The notes below the pieces were generated by a model that had not been told where the DNA came from, searched no databases, and worked only from the letters and a program-made list of their open reading frames with translations. This document shows positions 7,737 to 16,262 of a stretch of 64,000 nt of DNA, piece after piece; position 1 is the stretch's first letter, and each line of letters opens with the position of its first letter. The translations under genes were made by a program, and so were the position numbers. The DNA is from Acinetobacter pollinis (GTDB taxonomy: Bacteria > Pseudomonadota > Gammaproteobacteria > Pseudomonadales > Moraxellaceae), in the NCBI RefSeq assembly GCF_015627175.1, contig NZ_VTDQ01000006.1, positions 1-64,000 on the forward strand. Direction: 5' to 3'.

Positions 7737-8312
7737 ATGAAAAAATTAATGCTTGCTACACTTTGTGCTTCTACTCTTGTACTTGGTGCATGTGCAAAAA
7801 AACCAGAATCAGCTCAACACAATGATTCTCAAGCACAACAACAAAGTGCTCCAGCAACACCAACATATAGCCAAGACAATGTTGCAGATATCAAAGCAGA
7901 TTTAAAAGCACTTCAAGAACTGTCTAATAAAAAAGCTCAAGAAGGTGTAAAATTCCAAGAAGAAGCTGTGGAAGCAGAAAAATCTGGTAAAGAAGACCAA
8001 ATTCAAGCCATAGTTGGAAAAATGAAAAGTTTTGTTGATGGCTTTAATACGGAACTGACTTCACTTACGCTCAAAAGTGCTGAAGTAAATAGCTTACGCA
8101 TTAAAATGGTAGAATCAAACAATTATGGTCTAGAGCTTGCTCAAGAAAGTATTGCAAAAACACCTGATGAAAAGAAAATGACCGATCTTCAGAAAAAGGT
8201 CAATGATGTACAACAACAAATGTTAGACATCATGCAAAAACTTCAAGCAAAAGTAGGTAACTTACAGCAAGCTGCCTCTGAAGCTCATACAACACCAAAA
8301 ACTGAGAAATAA
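7737..8312 (+). CDS. Predicted coiled-coil lipoprotein of unknown function
   Basis: 191 residues. MKKLMLATLCASTLVLGAC is a lipoprotein signal with the lipidated cysteine at residue 19. A Gln/Ser/Pro-rich linker follows. From about residue 48 to 180 comes a charged helical region (DIKADLKALQELSNKK, KKMTDLQKKVNDVQQQMLD) that reads as coiled coil. There are no catalytic motifs. It is probably anchored to a membrane as a structural or accessory component. It is a single gene with its own hairpin downstream. I do not recognise a named family. Confidence 0.8.
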   Translation: MKKLMLATLCASTLVLGACAKKPESAQHNDSQAQQQSAPATPTYSQDNVADIKADLKALQELSNKKAQEGVKFQEEAVEAEKSGKEDQIQAIVGKMKSFVDGFNTELTSLTLKSAEVNSLRIKMVESNNYGLELAQESIAKTPDEKKMTDLQKKVNDVQQQMLDIMQKLQAKVGNLQQAASEAHTTPKTEK

Positions 8313-8332
8313 TTTATATTCTACAATATGAG

Positions 8333-8361
8333 CAGATGAGTTTATTGTATAAACTTATCTG
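8333..8361 (+). terminator. Hairpin after the coiled-coil lipoprotein gene
   Basis: A 12-bp stem CAGATGAGTTTA/TAAACTTATCTG (one G-U pair) with a 5-base loop. There is no long T run after it, so it may be a weak terminator or an mRNA-stabilising hairpin. Confidence 0.5.
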
Positions 8362-8387
8362 TTCACTATGTCATAGCGTCTCTTTCT

Positions 8388-8984
8388 ATGTCTTCTCTGC
8401 ATTCCATACGACAGCAACTTAGAAAACAAAGAAAATTGCTTACCTCTTTTCAGCAAAAACAAGCAGCATATGCATGTTTCTCTAAAATCATGCACCTCAG
8501 TCAATTCCAACACGCAAAGCATATTGGTTTATATCTAGATGCCTTTGGAGAAATTGAAACTCGTCTCTTTTTTTTATACTGTTTTAAGCTTAAAAAAACA
8601 GTGTATCTTCCAAAAATATGTGAAATGAACCAACGCTTAACATGGGTGAAAGTTACAAAGAATCAATACCTCAACTATCGATTTAGCAAGCATCAACTTG
8701 GCATGTATCAACCACAAAATCATAGAGGTATTCACACACAAAACTTAGATTTATTGTTTATGCCACTGCTTGGATGCGATGCTTATGGGACCCGACTCGG
8801 CATGGGTGGTGGGTTTTATGATCGAACCTTAGCTGATTGCCCAACCACGCCTTATAGAGTAGGTTTGGCACATGATTTTCAGTTGATCTCTACACCATTA
8901 GTACGTAGAGCATGGGATCAGCCGATTGACGCTTTATGTACCCCATCTCATTATCATAAGTTTAACTCAAAGAGGTACAATTAG
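8388..8984 (+). CDS. fau: 5-formyltetrahydrofolate cyclo-ligase
   Basis: Converts 5-formyl-THF (folinate) to 5,10-methenyl-THF using ATP, returning a storage/inhibitory folate to the one-carbon pool that FolD also serves. The 198-residue length fits the family. The N-terminal RQQLRKQRKLL helix, the IGLYLDAFGEIETR segment and the C-terminal signature LGMGGGFYDRTLAD (nucleotide/magnesium binding) are clear. No Shine-Dalgarno sequence is obvious before the ATG, so the start is taken from the family alignment. In many gammaproteobacteria 6S RNA precedes this gene. Only 75 bases separate it from the upstream gene here, so 6S RNA is not at this locus. Confidence 0.93.
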   Translation: MSSLHSIRQQLRKQRKLLTSFQQKQAAYACFSKIMHLSQFQHAKHIGLYLDAFGEIETRLFFLYCFKLKKTVYLPKICEMNQRLTWVKVTKNQYLNYRFSKHQLGMYQPQNHRGIHTQNLDLLFMPLLGCDAYGTRLGMGGGFYDRTLADCPTTPYRVGLAHDFQLISTPLVRRAWDQPIDALCTPSHYHKFNSKRYN

Positions 8985-9107
8985 TTGTTTTTTTCGACGA
9001 ATCCCGAGTTTTTTAGTCTTTTTTAATATATTCCCCTTGTAATTTAAAAAAAGTGCATCACTATAAAAATATATGGCAACAATGTTGTCACTCATTAGGA
9101 GTGCCCC

Positions 9108-11537
9108 ATGACTGAACAAATTATGAATAATGAAAGTTCTCATGAACTTAAAAATATTCCAAACGAATTACCTCTTTTAGCGTTACGAGATGTGGTGGTT
9201 TATCCTCACATGCAAATCGCACTTTTTGTTGGTCGTGAAAAATCGATTAAAGCTGTTGATGTGGCGCGTAACAGTGACAATTTAGTATTTGTAGTTGCGC
9301 AAAAAGATTCCCTAACAGAAGATATCGACCAAGAAAACTTATATCAATACGGTACAGTTGCAAAAATTGTTCAAGTTGTTAATCACGAGAATGATGAAAA
9401 CTGTATTAAAGTATTAATTGAAGGTTTATATCGCTCAAAATTAGAAAGTATTTCAGAGCAAGAAAGCCACTTTACTGCACAGCATAATCCAAGCCCAATT
9501 CATGTTGGCTTAGATGAAGAAGCGCAATCAGATCGCCTACAAGAGCTTAAAGGTCTATTTGCCCAATATGCAGAAGCAAAACTGCGTAATGCACGTGAAC
9601 TTATTGCAGCAGCAAATAAAATAGATGACCTACTACAACTTCTATTTTTTGTAGCAACACGTGTACCGCTGAACATTGCTGTAAAACAGAACTTTTTAGA
9701 AGAAGACCTATTTGAAGCTCACTTAAAAGAGCTGATGACTTACCTTCTTCAACAGTCTGAAGAACAGCAAATTGAGCAAAACTTACATGAAAATGTAAAA
9801 CGCCAAATGGAAAAGAACCAACGTGAATACTTTCTAAATGAGAAAATGAAAGTTATTCAACGTGAACTTTCAGACATGAATGGCGGTGCAGACGATGAAG
9901 TTGCTGAGTTAGAAAAACGTCTTAGTGAGGCAGACCTGCCAGAACATGTTCGTAAAAAGGCAGAAGTTGAATTTCGTAAGCTCAAGGCAATGCAACCTGC
10001 GTCAAGTGAAGCTGCTGTCGTTCGTAATTATCTAGATGTTATTTTAGATACGCCTTGGAACAAGGCGAGCAAAGTTAGTATTAACTTGAACAAAGCACAA
10101 GAAATTTTAGATAAAGACCATTACGGCTTAGATGAAGTTAAAGCTCGTATTGTCGAATATCTAGCTGTTCAATCGCGTGTGAAAAAATTACGTGGCCCTA
10201 TACTCTGTCTAGTAGGTCCTCCTGGTGTGGGTAAAACCTCTCTTGGTGAATCTATCGCTAAAGCTACAGGCCGTGAATTTATTCGTATGGCATTAGGTGG
10301 CGTGCGTGACGAAGCAGAAATACGTGGGCACCGTCGTACATATATTGGTGCGATGCCAGGAAAAATTGTGCAATCTTTAACAAAATCAGGTGTGAAGAAT
10401 CCTCTCTTCTTACTCGATGAAATTGATAAGATGGCTCAAGACTACCGTGGTGATCCTGCTTCTGCACTTCTTGAAGTACTTGATCCATCACAAAACAGTA
10501 AGTTTAACGACCACTATTTAGATCTAGACTTAGACCTATCTGAAGTCATGTTTATTTGTACTGCAAATAGTATGAATATTCCCGAAGCCTTACTAGACCG
10601 TATGGAAGTTATTCGTCTACCAGGTTATACAGAAGAGGAAAAAGTAAATATTGCTTCTCGCTATTTGGTTCCAAAAGCAGTGAAAGATAATGGCTTACGT
10701 CCAAAAGAACTCACTGTACATGAAGAAGCGATTAGAGATATTGTACGTCGTTATACACGTGAAGCTGGTGTTCGTAGCCTCGAGCGAGAAGTTTCTAAGA
10801 TTGCACGAAAAGTGGTCAAAGAAGCAGTTAGTAAAAAGGCGAAAAACCTGCATATTGATGTAACAGAGTCAAACTTACCTGAGTTTTTAGGTGTACACAA
10901 ATTTGACTACGGCGTTGCAGAAGAAGAAGCTCAAATTGGCCGTGTAAATGGCTTAGCTTGGACATCTGTTGGTGGTGAGCTATTAACCATTGAAGTCGCT
11001 GCAGTTAAAGGAAAAGGAAAATTTGTTACAACAGGTTCTCTCGGCGATGTAATGAAAGAATCTATTACTGCAGCAATGACTGTTGTAAGAACACGTGCAG
11101 ACGAACTCGGTATTGAATCAACACGTTTTGAAGAAACAGACGTGCATGTGCATTTACCAGAAGGCGCTACGCCTAAAGATGGACCATCAGCAGGTTTAGC
11201 TTTAACAACAGCACTTGTGTCTGCCTTTACAGGTATACCAATTCGTGCAGATATCGCAATGACAGGTGAAACCTCACTACGTGGACACGCGCTACGTATT
11301 GGAGGATTAAAAGAGAAATTACTAGCGGCTCATCGTGGCGGTATTAAGCTCGTATTTATTCCTCAGGACAATGTAAGAGACTTGGCTGAGATCCCTGATA
11401 ATGTTAAAGAAGGACTAGAAATCAAAGCTGTGAAAACAATTGATGATGTTCTTCCATTTGCATTGACAGAGATGCCAAAGCCTTTACCTACCCCTTTGGC
11501 AAAACCTGTTACCGAAAACAAAGTGACTAGACACTAG
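9108..11537 (+). CDS. lon: ATP-dependent protease Lon
   Basis: Lon is a homohexameric cytoplasmic AAA+ serine protease that degrades misfolded and regulatory proteins. The 809-residue protein has the N-terminal substrate-binding domain (LPLLALRDVVVYPHMQIALFVG), Walker A GPPGVGKT at 370-377 and Walker B FLLDEIDKM. The protease domain has the catalytic serine in PKDGPSAG (Ser694) and the lysine in GGLKEK (about 737). It is therefore a complete, active-looking enzyme. AGGAG lies 8 bases before the ATG. It is transcribed alone and ended by a strong terminator shared with the convergent RcnB-like gene. Confidence 0.97.
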   Translation: MTEQIMNNESSHELKNIPNELPLLALRDVVVYPHMQIALFVGREKSIKAVDVARNSDNLVFVVAQKDSLTEDIDQENLYQYGTVAKIVQVVNHENDENCIKVLIEGLYRSKLESISEQESHFTAQHNPSPIHVGLDEEAQSDRLQELKGLFAQYAEAKLRNARELIAAANKIDDLLQLLFFVATRVPLNIAVKQNFLEEDLFEAHLKELMTYLLQQSEEQQIEQNLHENVKRQMEKNQREYFLNEKMKVIQRELSDMNGGADDEVAELEKRLSEADLPEHVRKKAEVEFRKLKAMQPASSEAAVVRNYLDVILDTPWNKASKVSINLNKAQEILDKDHYGLDEVKARIVEYLAVQSRVKKLRGPILCLVGPPGVGKTSLGESIAKATGREFIRMALGGVRDEAEIRGHRRTYIGAMPGKIVQSLTKSGVKNPLFLLDEIDKMAQDYRGDPASALLEVLDPSQNSKFNDHYLDLDLDLSEVMFICTANSMNIPEALLDRMEVIRLPGYTEEEKVNIASRYLVPKAVKDNGLRPKELTVHEEAIRDIVRRYTREAGVRSLEREVSKIARKVVKEAVSKKAKNLHIDVTESNLPEFLGVHKFDYGVAEEEAQIGRVNGLAWTSVGGELLTIEVAAVKGKGKFVTTGSLGDVMKESITAAMTVVRTRADELGIESTRFEETDVHVHLPEGATPKDGPSAGLALTTALVSAFTGIPIRADIAMTGETSLRGHALRIGGLKEKLLAAHRGGIKLVFIPQDNVRDLAEIPDNVKEGLEIKAVKTIDDVLPFALTEMPKPLPTPLAKPVTENKVTRH

Positions 11538-11550
11538 TCACTCAAGAATA

Positions 11551-11579
11551 AAAAGCCACTCTTATGAGTGGCTTTTTAT
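11551..11579. terminator. Bidirectional terminator between lon and the RcnB-like gene
   Basis: An 11-bp stem AAAAGCCACTC/GAGTGGCTTTT with loop TTAT and T/A tracts on both sides, between two convergent genes. Confidence 0.85.
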
Positions 11580-11592
11580 TCTCATCTATAAA

Positions 11593-12021
11593 TTAATGGT
11601 GTAGTAAAATACTTGCTATAACACCTGTTGCTGCTGCAACTAAAATATATTGACCATCTACATGTAACCAACGATGTCCGCTTGGTGGTGGTGGTAAACC
11701 GTTATCACGCCAATTGTCTACGCGATAGTTTCTTCCCCGATATGATTTAGGTATATGACCACCCTGTTGCCATTGACCACCTGAAGGCGCATGGTAGTAA
11801 TTTGGATATCCACGCATATCTTGTTGTTCATTACGTCCAACATCTCGGTCTCTATGACCACCATGACGCTCTTGATTCTGCATTGGAGCTTGACGACCTT
11901 CTGGTCCTGGTCCTCGATCGTCTCCGCCACGATCCCATGGATCTGCAGAAGCCAATCCGCTCATGAGTGTCGCACCACAAAGTAAAGTGACAGTGAAAAA
12001 ACGTTTTTTAAATTTCAACAT
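11593..12021 (-). CDS. RcnB-family periplasmic protein
   Basis: 142 residues with a signal peptide ending near SGLASA (residue 26), so it is exported to the periplasm. The middle is low-complexity, rich in Gly, Asp, Arg, Gln and His. The C-terminal 50 residues match the RcnB/YohN domain: YRGRNYRVDNWRDNGLPPPPSGHRWLHVDGQYILVAAATGVIASIL. E. coli RcnB helps maintain nickel/cobalt homeostasis. Many Acinetobacter paralogues have no known role, so the domain assignment is firm and the metal role is only a possibility. Its promoter region shares the 228-base gap with divergent rlmH. Confidence 0.85.
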   Translation of the reverse strand: MLKFKKRFFTVTLLCGATLMSGLASADPWDRGGDDRGPGPEGRQAPMQNQERHGGHRDRDVGRNEQQDMRGYPNYYHAPSGGQWQQGGHIPKSYRGRNYRVDNWRDNGLPPPPSGHRWLHVDGQYILVAAATGVIASILLHH

Positions 12022-12249
12022 GTTAAAGCCTTGTCTAACTCTTTAGATCTACTTTAACCTTCAATATGAGAGCTTCAATGAATAATCATGTTATAGGCTG
12101 TAAACAATTAAGTAAGAAATGTATAATATGCATATATTTTATAAAAAGCTTGTAGATCGTGTAATTGATCTATCTTCGGTCTAAATATTTAAGATTCTCT
12201 ATTTCTCACGTTATAATTATCAGCTTTTAGTCAAACTGTCTTTCTCTCT

Positions 12250-12729
12250 ATGAAAATTAGAATCCTTACTATTGGACAAAAAATGCCTTTGTGGGTACTT
12301 ACAGGTGTAAATGATTATCTCAAACGTATTCAACCTTTTGTACAAACCCAATTTGTAGAATTACCTATGGCAAAACGAGGAAAAAATGACTCAGATGCAG
12401 ATATCTTTAAATACTGTCAAATCGAAGGCGAAGCCATTTTAGGGGCATTAAAGCCCAATGAAATTTTGATTGCACTTGAGGTCAATGGCAAGGAATTAAG
12501 TACTGAAAAATTGGCTCAAACAATGGAAGATTGGATGCTAGAAGGTCAAGATATTGCTTTAGCGATAGGCGGCCCCGATGGATTAAGCGATCAAGTCCGT
12601 CAAGCAGCAAAATGGCATTGGTCATTATCAAAACTTACTTTGCCTCACCCACTTGTTCGTGTCATGCTCATCGAACAGCTTTATCGTGCAATGAGTATTA
12701 ATCACAACCACCCATATCATCGTGCTTAA
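12250..12729 (+). CDS. rlmH: 23S rRNA (pseudouridine1915-N3)-methyltransferase
   Basis: RlmH is a SPOUT-class methyltransferase that methylates pseudouridine 1915 in helix 69 of 23S rRNA on the 70S ribosome. The protein is 159 residues, close to the usual 155-160. The N-terminus is MKIRILTIGQKMP. The AdoMet-binding knot is visible in IALAIGGPDGL and the C-terminal LTLPHPLVRVMLIEQLYRA, followed by the family ending HPYHRA. The DODA-type gene starts 39 bases downstream on the same strand and may be co-transcribed. Confidence 0.96.
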   Translation: MKIRILTIGQKMPLWVLTGVNDYLKRIQPFVQTQFVELPMAKRGKNDSDADIFKYCQIEGEAILGALKPNEILIALEVNGKELSTEKLAQTMEDWMLEGQDIALAIGGPDGLSDQVRQAAKWHWSLSKLTLPHPLVRVMLIEQLYRAMSINHNHPYHRA

Positions 12730-12768
12730 ACAATTTGCTTATGGGTGTATTTATTTTTAAGGATACGC

Positions 12769-13545
12769 ATGAACCGACAAACACTTCCAGGTTTATTTAT
12801 TTCACATGGTTCCCCAATGTTGGCACTTGACCCTGAACAAGTTGGTCCTGCATTACATCGCTTAAGTATAAACCTTCCCCAACCTGTGGCAATTATTGTG
12901 ATGTCAGCACACTGGGAAAGCGAAACACTTGAAGTAAGCACTGCAACTCGTCCTGAAACTTGGCATGATTTTCGTGGTTTTCCCAAAGAACTATATGATA
13001 TTCGCTATCCTGCACCTGGTGCAATTGAGCTTTCAGAGTGCTTACTGACTCGTTTTGCGGATGCAGATATTCATGCGAATGCAAATAGTACAAGACCCCG
13101 AGATCACGGGGTATGGATGCCTTTATTGCATATGTACCCTGATGCAGATATTCCTGTTATTGAAATTTCTCTACCAATGACAGGAAGTGCACATGACATA
13201 TACACCATTGGCCAAATCCTTGCAGAATTACGCCAAGAACAAATCTTATTAATTGGTTCGGGTAGCATCACGCATAACCTATCAGAATTGTCTTGGCAAA
13301 AACAACATTTAGATACACCGCTTTGGGCCTCTAAATTTAGAAACTATATTGTTCAAAAACTACAGCAACAAGATTTTGAAGCAGTCTTGAATTGGGAAAG
13401 CTTACCTCATTTAGAGAGAAACCATCCCACATTAGAACATCTTGCACCATTATTTTTTGCTATGGGTACAGGGCATCGCTTTAGTATTGTACACAGTAGC
13501 TTTTCTATGGGCACTTTAGGAATGGATATTTATCGTTTTGACTAA
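12769..13545 (+). CDS. DODA-type extradiol ring-opening dioxygenase (paralogue 1)
   Basis: Member of the class III extradiol dioxygenase family that includes plant 4,5-DOPA dioxygenase and E. coli YgiD. These are non-haem metal enzymes that open catechol rings. The physiological substrate in Acinetobacter is unknown. The longest frame starts at a GTG (12745). The ATG at 12769 has AAGGA 7 bases upstream and begins at the family start MNRQTLPGLFISHGSP, giving 258 residues. Metal-binding histidines are expected in ISHGSPM (His14), MSAHWES and RDHGVWMPL, all present. Its stop codon abuts that of a convergent paralogue on the other strand. Confidence 0.88.
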   Translation: MNRQTLPGLFISHGSPMLALDPEQVGPALHRLSINLPQPVAIIVMSAHWESETLEVSTATRPETWHDFRGFPKELYDIRYPAPGAIELSECLLTRFADADIHANANSTRPRDHGVWMPLLHMYPDADIPVIEISLPMTGSAHDIYTIGQILAELRQEQILLIGSGSITHNLSELSWQKQHLDTPLWASKFRNYIVQKLQQQDFEAVLNWESLPHLERNHPTLEHLAPLFFAMGTGHRFSIVHSSFSMGTLGMDIYRFD

Positions 13546-14361
13546 TCATAAGTGACCAAATTGAAAGCCTGATACAGATATTCCACCAAGAAATTTGGAT
13601 TCATGATAATTCCTGATAGCCTGTTCATTTTCTGCTGCACCTACCGCAACCATAATTGGAAGTAAATGTTCTTCTCTGGGGTGAGCAAATCGTGCAGCAG
13701 GGGCATTTTCCCAATGAATTAAGCGTTGATTCCGTATATCCGTATCATAATTCACCAAAGTTTCATTCAACCAAGTGTCGAATAAACCTGATTCTTTTTC
13801 TGCTGTTGCATTAAACTGAGATAAATTATGGTAGGTCAAACCACTTGCAATAATAAGAATATTTTCTTCACGTAATTTTGCCAACTGCCGACCCAATATA
13901 ATATGTATCATTGGATCCAAACCTTTTTTTAATGAAAGTTGAACCACAGGAATATCCGCTTTGGGGTTAATAACTTGCATAGGTGCAAACATGCCATGAT
14001 CATAGCCACGTGAGTTATCAATAGAAATATCGATATTTGCAGCTTGTAATTGTTCGACAACACGTTTCGTAAGCTCGGCGTGACCTGAAGAAGGATAATC
14101 AATTGCATAGGTTTCTTGAGGAAAGCCATAATAGTCGTACAACATCGTTGGATGTTGTGCACCTTGAACAGTGAAAATACGCTCTTCCCAATGTGCAGAA
14201 ACCATTAAGATAGCCTGAGGTTGTTGCGTTAGACCTTTCAGAATCTGAGAAAGTGACTGCTCGAGTTGCATATATTGTTTTCTTAATGCTGGCATCCATG
14301 GCCATGGCCCTCCCCCATGTGAAACAAAGAAGACAGGTTGCCGTATTGAATGACTCTTCAT
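13546..14361 (-). CDS. DODA-type extradiol ring-opening dioxygenase (paralogue 2)
   Basis: Second member of the same class III extradiol dioxygenase family, 271 residues from the ATG at 14361. That codon has AGGG 8 bases upstream; the longer open frame to 14442 has no support. The metal-site motifs FVSHGGGPW, VSAHWEE and YDHGMFAPM are kept, and it ends ISVSGFQFG. It differs considerably from its convergent neighbour, so the pair is an old duplication or two separately acquired paralogues. The two stop codons are directly adjacent (TAA at 13543-13545, then TGA on the other strand from 13548), leaving no room for a terminator between them. Confidence 0.87.
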   Translation of the reverse strand: MKSHSIRQPVFFVSHGGGPWPWMPALRKQYMQLEQSLSQILKGLTQQPQAILMVSAHWEERIFTVQGAQHPTMLYDYYGFPQETYAIDYPSSGHAELTKRVVEQLQAANIDISIDNSRGYDHGMFAPMQVINPKADIPVVQLSLKKGLDPMIHIILGRQLAKLREENILIIASGLTYHNLSQFNATAEKESGLFDTWLNETLVNYDTDIRNQRLIHWENAPAARFAHPREEHLLPIMVAVGAAENEQAIRNYHESKFLGGISVSGFQFGHL

Positions 14362-14555
14362 TTTATGTACCCTAAAATTTCTATTACTTAGTAAAAAGTA
14401 TGAAACTTTGAAATACATAGAACAATTCAACAAATAGAACACTCCAATGAATGATTAGAACGATCAAATTAAATTCCGACAAATTTACTAGGTTGAGTCT
14501 ATACTTCAGAGGCAATAAAATAATCCCCTATTTTTTTTAAGACTTTATTTTAACC

Positions 14556-15884
14556 ATGAAAACAGAGCTTTTATCTCCTGCCGGCTCACTTAAAAATATG
14601 CGCTATGCCTTCGCTTATGGTGCCGATGCAGTATATGCAGGACAGCCCCGCTATAGCCTTCGTGTTAGAAATAATGAGTTCGACCATGAAACATTAAAGA
14701 TTGGTATTCAGGAGGCACATACCTTAGGCAAAAAATTCTATGTCGTGGTTAATATCCAGCCCCACAACAGTAAATTAAAAAACTTTCTTGGCGACCTAAA
14801 GCCAGTTATCGATATGAAACCAGATGCTCTCATCATGTCTGATCCTGGTTTAATTATGCTTGTACGTGAAAATTTTCCCACTATAGATATACACTTATCT
14901 GTACAAGCCAATGCTATGAATTGGGCGACTGTTAAGTTCTGGAAAAACTACGGACTAACACGCGTTATTTTATCTCGTGAATTATCTATAGAAGAAATTG
15001 AAGAAATAAAAAAATATGTTCCTGATATCGAGTTAGAAATATTTGTACATGGCGCACTTTGCATGGCCTATTCTGGACGCTGCATGCTTTCAGGATATAT
15101 GAACAAGCGTGATGCAAATCAAGGAGCTTGTACGAATGCTTGTCGTTGGGAATATAAAGTATTGGATGTTCAAGAAGATCACCTAGGCGACATCATTCCT
15201 ACAAAAGAAATTCAAAATACACAATCTATTTTATTACAACGTAACAATGAAGATGCTTTTGCAGCAGAAGAAGATGAGCATGGAACATATTTTATGAACT
15301 CTAAAGACCTACGTGCAGTCCAACATGTAGAGCGTTTAACAAAAATTGGAGTGACTTCATTAAAAATTGAGGGTCGTACTAAATCTTATTTTTATTGCGC
15401 GCGAACAGCTCAAATTTATCGAAAAGCGATCGATGATGCTTTAAATGCTAAACCATTTGATACACAGCTTATGTATCAGCTCGATGGGCTTGCAAATAGA
15501 GGATATACAGAAGGTTTTTTAAGACGTCATGTGCATAGTGAATATCAAAACTACACTCATGGTTCTTCAAAATTTGATTATCAACAATTTTGCGGTGAAG
15601 TCATTCAACATGAAGATGGATATCTCACGATTGATGTCAAGAATCGTTTTACGATTGGCGATACATTAGAGCTTATGACACCAAAAGGCAATATATCCTT
15701 TACACTCAAAGAAATGCTAAATAGGAAACATGAAGCGATCGAAAGTGCAAAGGGCTCAGGACATGTTGTAAAAATACCAAGTCCACTAAAAACATTAGAC
15801 TGTCAGTTTGCACTTCTCATTCGAAATTTGCCCCATCGTGTAAATGATATACCTTCATCATCATTGGCATACAACATTCAATAG
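14556..15884 (+). CDS. trhP: tRNA 5-hydroxyuridine synthesis protein TrhP (peptidase U32 family)
   Basis: TrhP (YegQ) belongs to the U32 family, formerly thought to be proteases. It is needed for prephenate-dependent hydroxylation of uridine 34 of certain tRNAs, the first step towards cmo5U/mo5U wobble bases. The protein has 442 residues and starts MKTELLSPAGSLKNMRYAFAYGADAVYAGQ. The U32 signature EIFVHGALCMAYSGRCMLSGYM comes next, followed by further cysteines in GACTNACRWEY. These cysteines are proposed cluster ligands in the family. The 4Fe-4S ferredoxin gene yfhL begins 2 bases after its stop, so the two are translated together. A terminator follows yfhL. Confidence 0.92.
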   Translation: MKTELLSPAGSLKNMRYAFAYGADAVYAGQPRYSLRVRNNEFDHETLKIGIQEAHTLGKKFYVVVNIQPHNSKLKNFLGDLKPVIDMKPDALIMSDPGLIMLVRENFPTIDIHLSVQANAMNWATVKFWKNYGLTRVILSRELSIEEIEEIKKYVPDIELEIFVHGALCMAYSGRCMLSGYMNKRDANQGACTNACRWEYKVLDVQEDHLGDIIPTKEIQNTQSILLQRNNEDAFAAEEDEHGTYFMNSKDLRAVQHVERLTKIGVTSLKIEGRTKSYFYCARTAQIYRKAIDDALNAKPFDTQLMYQLDGLANRGYTEGFLRRHVHSEYQNYTHGSSKFDYQQFCGEVIQHEDGYLTIDVKNRFTIGDTLELMTPKGNISFTLKEMLNRKHEAIESAKGSGHVVKIPSPLKTLDCQFALLIRNLPHRVNDIPSSSLAYNIQ

Positions 15885-15885
15885 C

Positions 15886-16134
15886 ATGGCTTTAATCATT
15901 ACAACAGACTGTATTAATTGTGATATGTGCTTACCTGAATGTCCCAATACAGCAATATCAGAAGGTAAGAAAATTTACGAAATTGATCCTGTACGCTGCA
16001 CAGAATGCGTGGGATTTTACGATCATCCAACATGTATTGCAGTATGCCCGATTCACTGTATAGAACAGCATCCTTCATATTACGAAACAAAAGAAGCTTT
16101 ACTTGTTAAGTTTCAGGCACTCAATATTCTATAA
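15886..16134 (+). CDS. yfhL: YfhL-family 4Fe-4S dicluster ferredoxin
   Basis: 82-residue ferredoxin with two cluster motifs. The first is CINCDMCLPECP; the second is CTECVGFYDHPTCIAVCP, with the longer loop typical of the YfhL/Alvin type of 2[4Fe-4S] ferredoxins. The C-terminal extension is that of the family. The start is the ATG at 15886, two bases after the trhP stop. The longer frame from 15844 would only add out-of-family residues inside trhP. The tight coupling to trhP suggests it donates electrons to, or helps supply clusters for, tRNA hydroxylation. That link is an inference from position. Confidence 0.93.
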   Translation: MALIITTDCINCDMCLPECPNTAISEGKKIYEIDPVRCTECVGFYDHPTCIAVCPIHCIEQHPSYYETKEALLVKFQALNIL

Positions 16135-16139
16135 ATCTC

Positions 16140-16175
16140 TAGCCTATCATCATACGTGATAGGCTAGAATTTTTT
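16140..16175 (+). terminator. Terminator of trhP-yfhL
   Basis: A perfect 10-bp stem TAGCCTATCA/TGATAGGCTA, loop TCATACG, followed by GAATTTTTT, six bases after the yfhL stop. Confidence 0.8.
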
Positions 16176-16211
16176 AAAATATATCGAATTATTTGTATTA
16201 AGATATTTTAA

Positions 16212-16250
16212 ATAAAAAAAAGAGCTAAAGAATAACTCCTTAGCTCTTCT
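16212..16250 (-). terminator. Terminator of ahpF
   Basis: On the minus strand a stem AGAGCTAA/TTAGCTCT, extended by further pairs towards a short loop, is followed by a run of eight T. Confidence 0.8.
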
Positions 16251-16262
16251 AGCAACACAGAA

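Noticed and set aside
8313-8387. 6S RNA upstream of fau
   Set aside because: The gene pair often has 6S RNA between or before it, but the gap is only 75 bases and holds just one 12-bp hairpin.
11718-11985. Two open frames on both strands inside the RcnB-like gene
   Set aside because: Produced by the low-complexity Gly/Asp/Arg/Gln region; only the RcnB frame has a signal peptide and family match.
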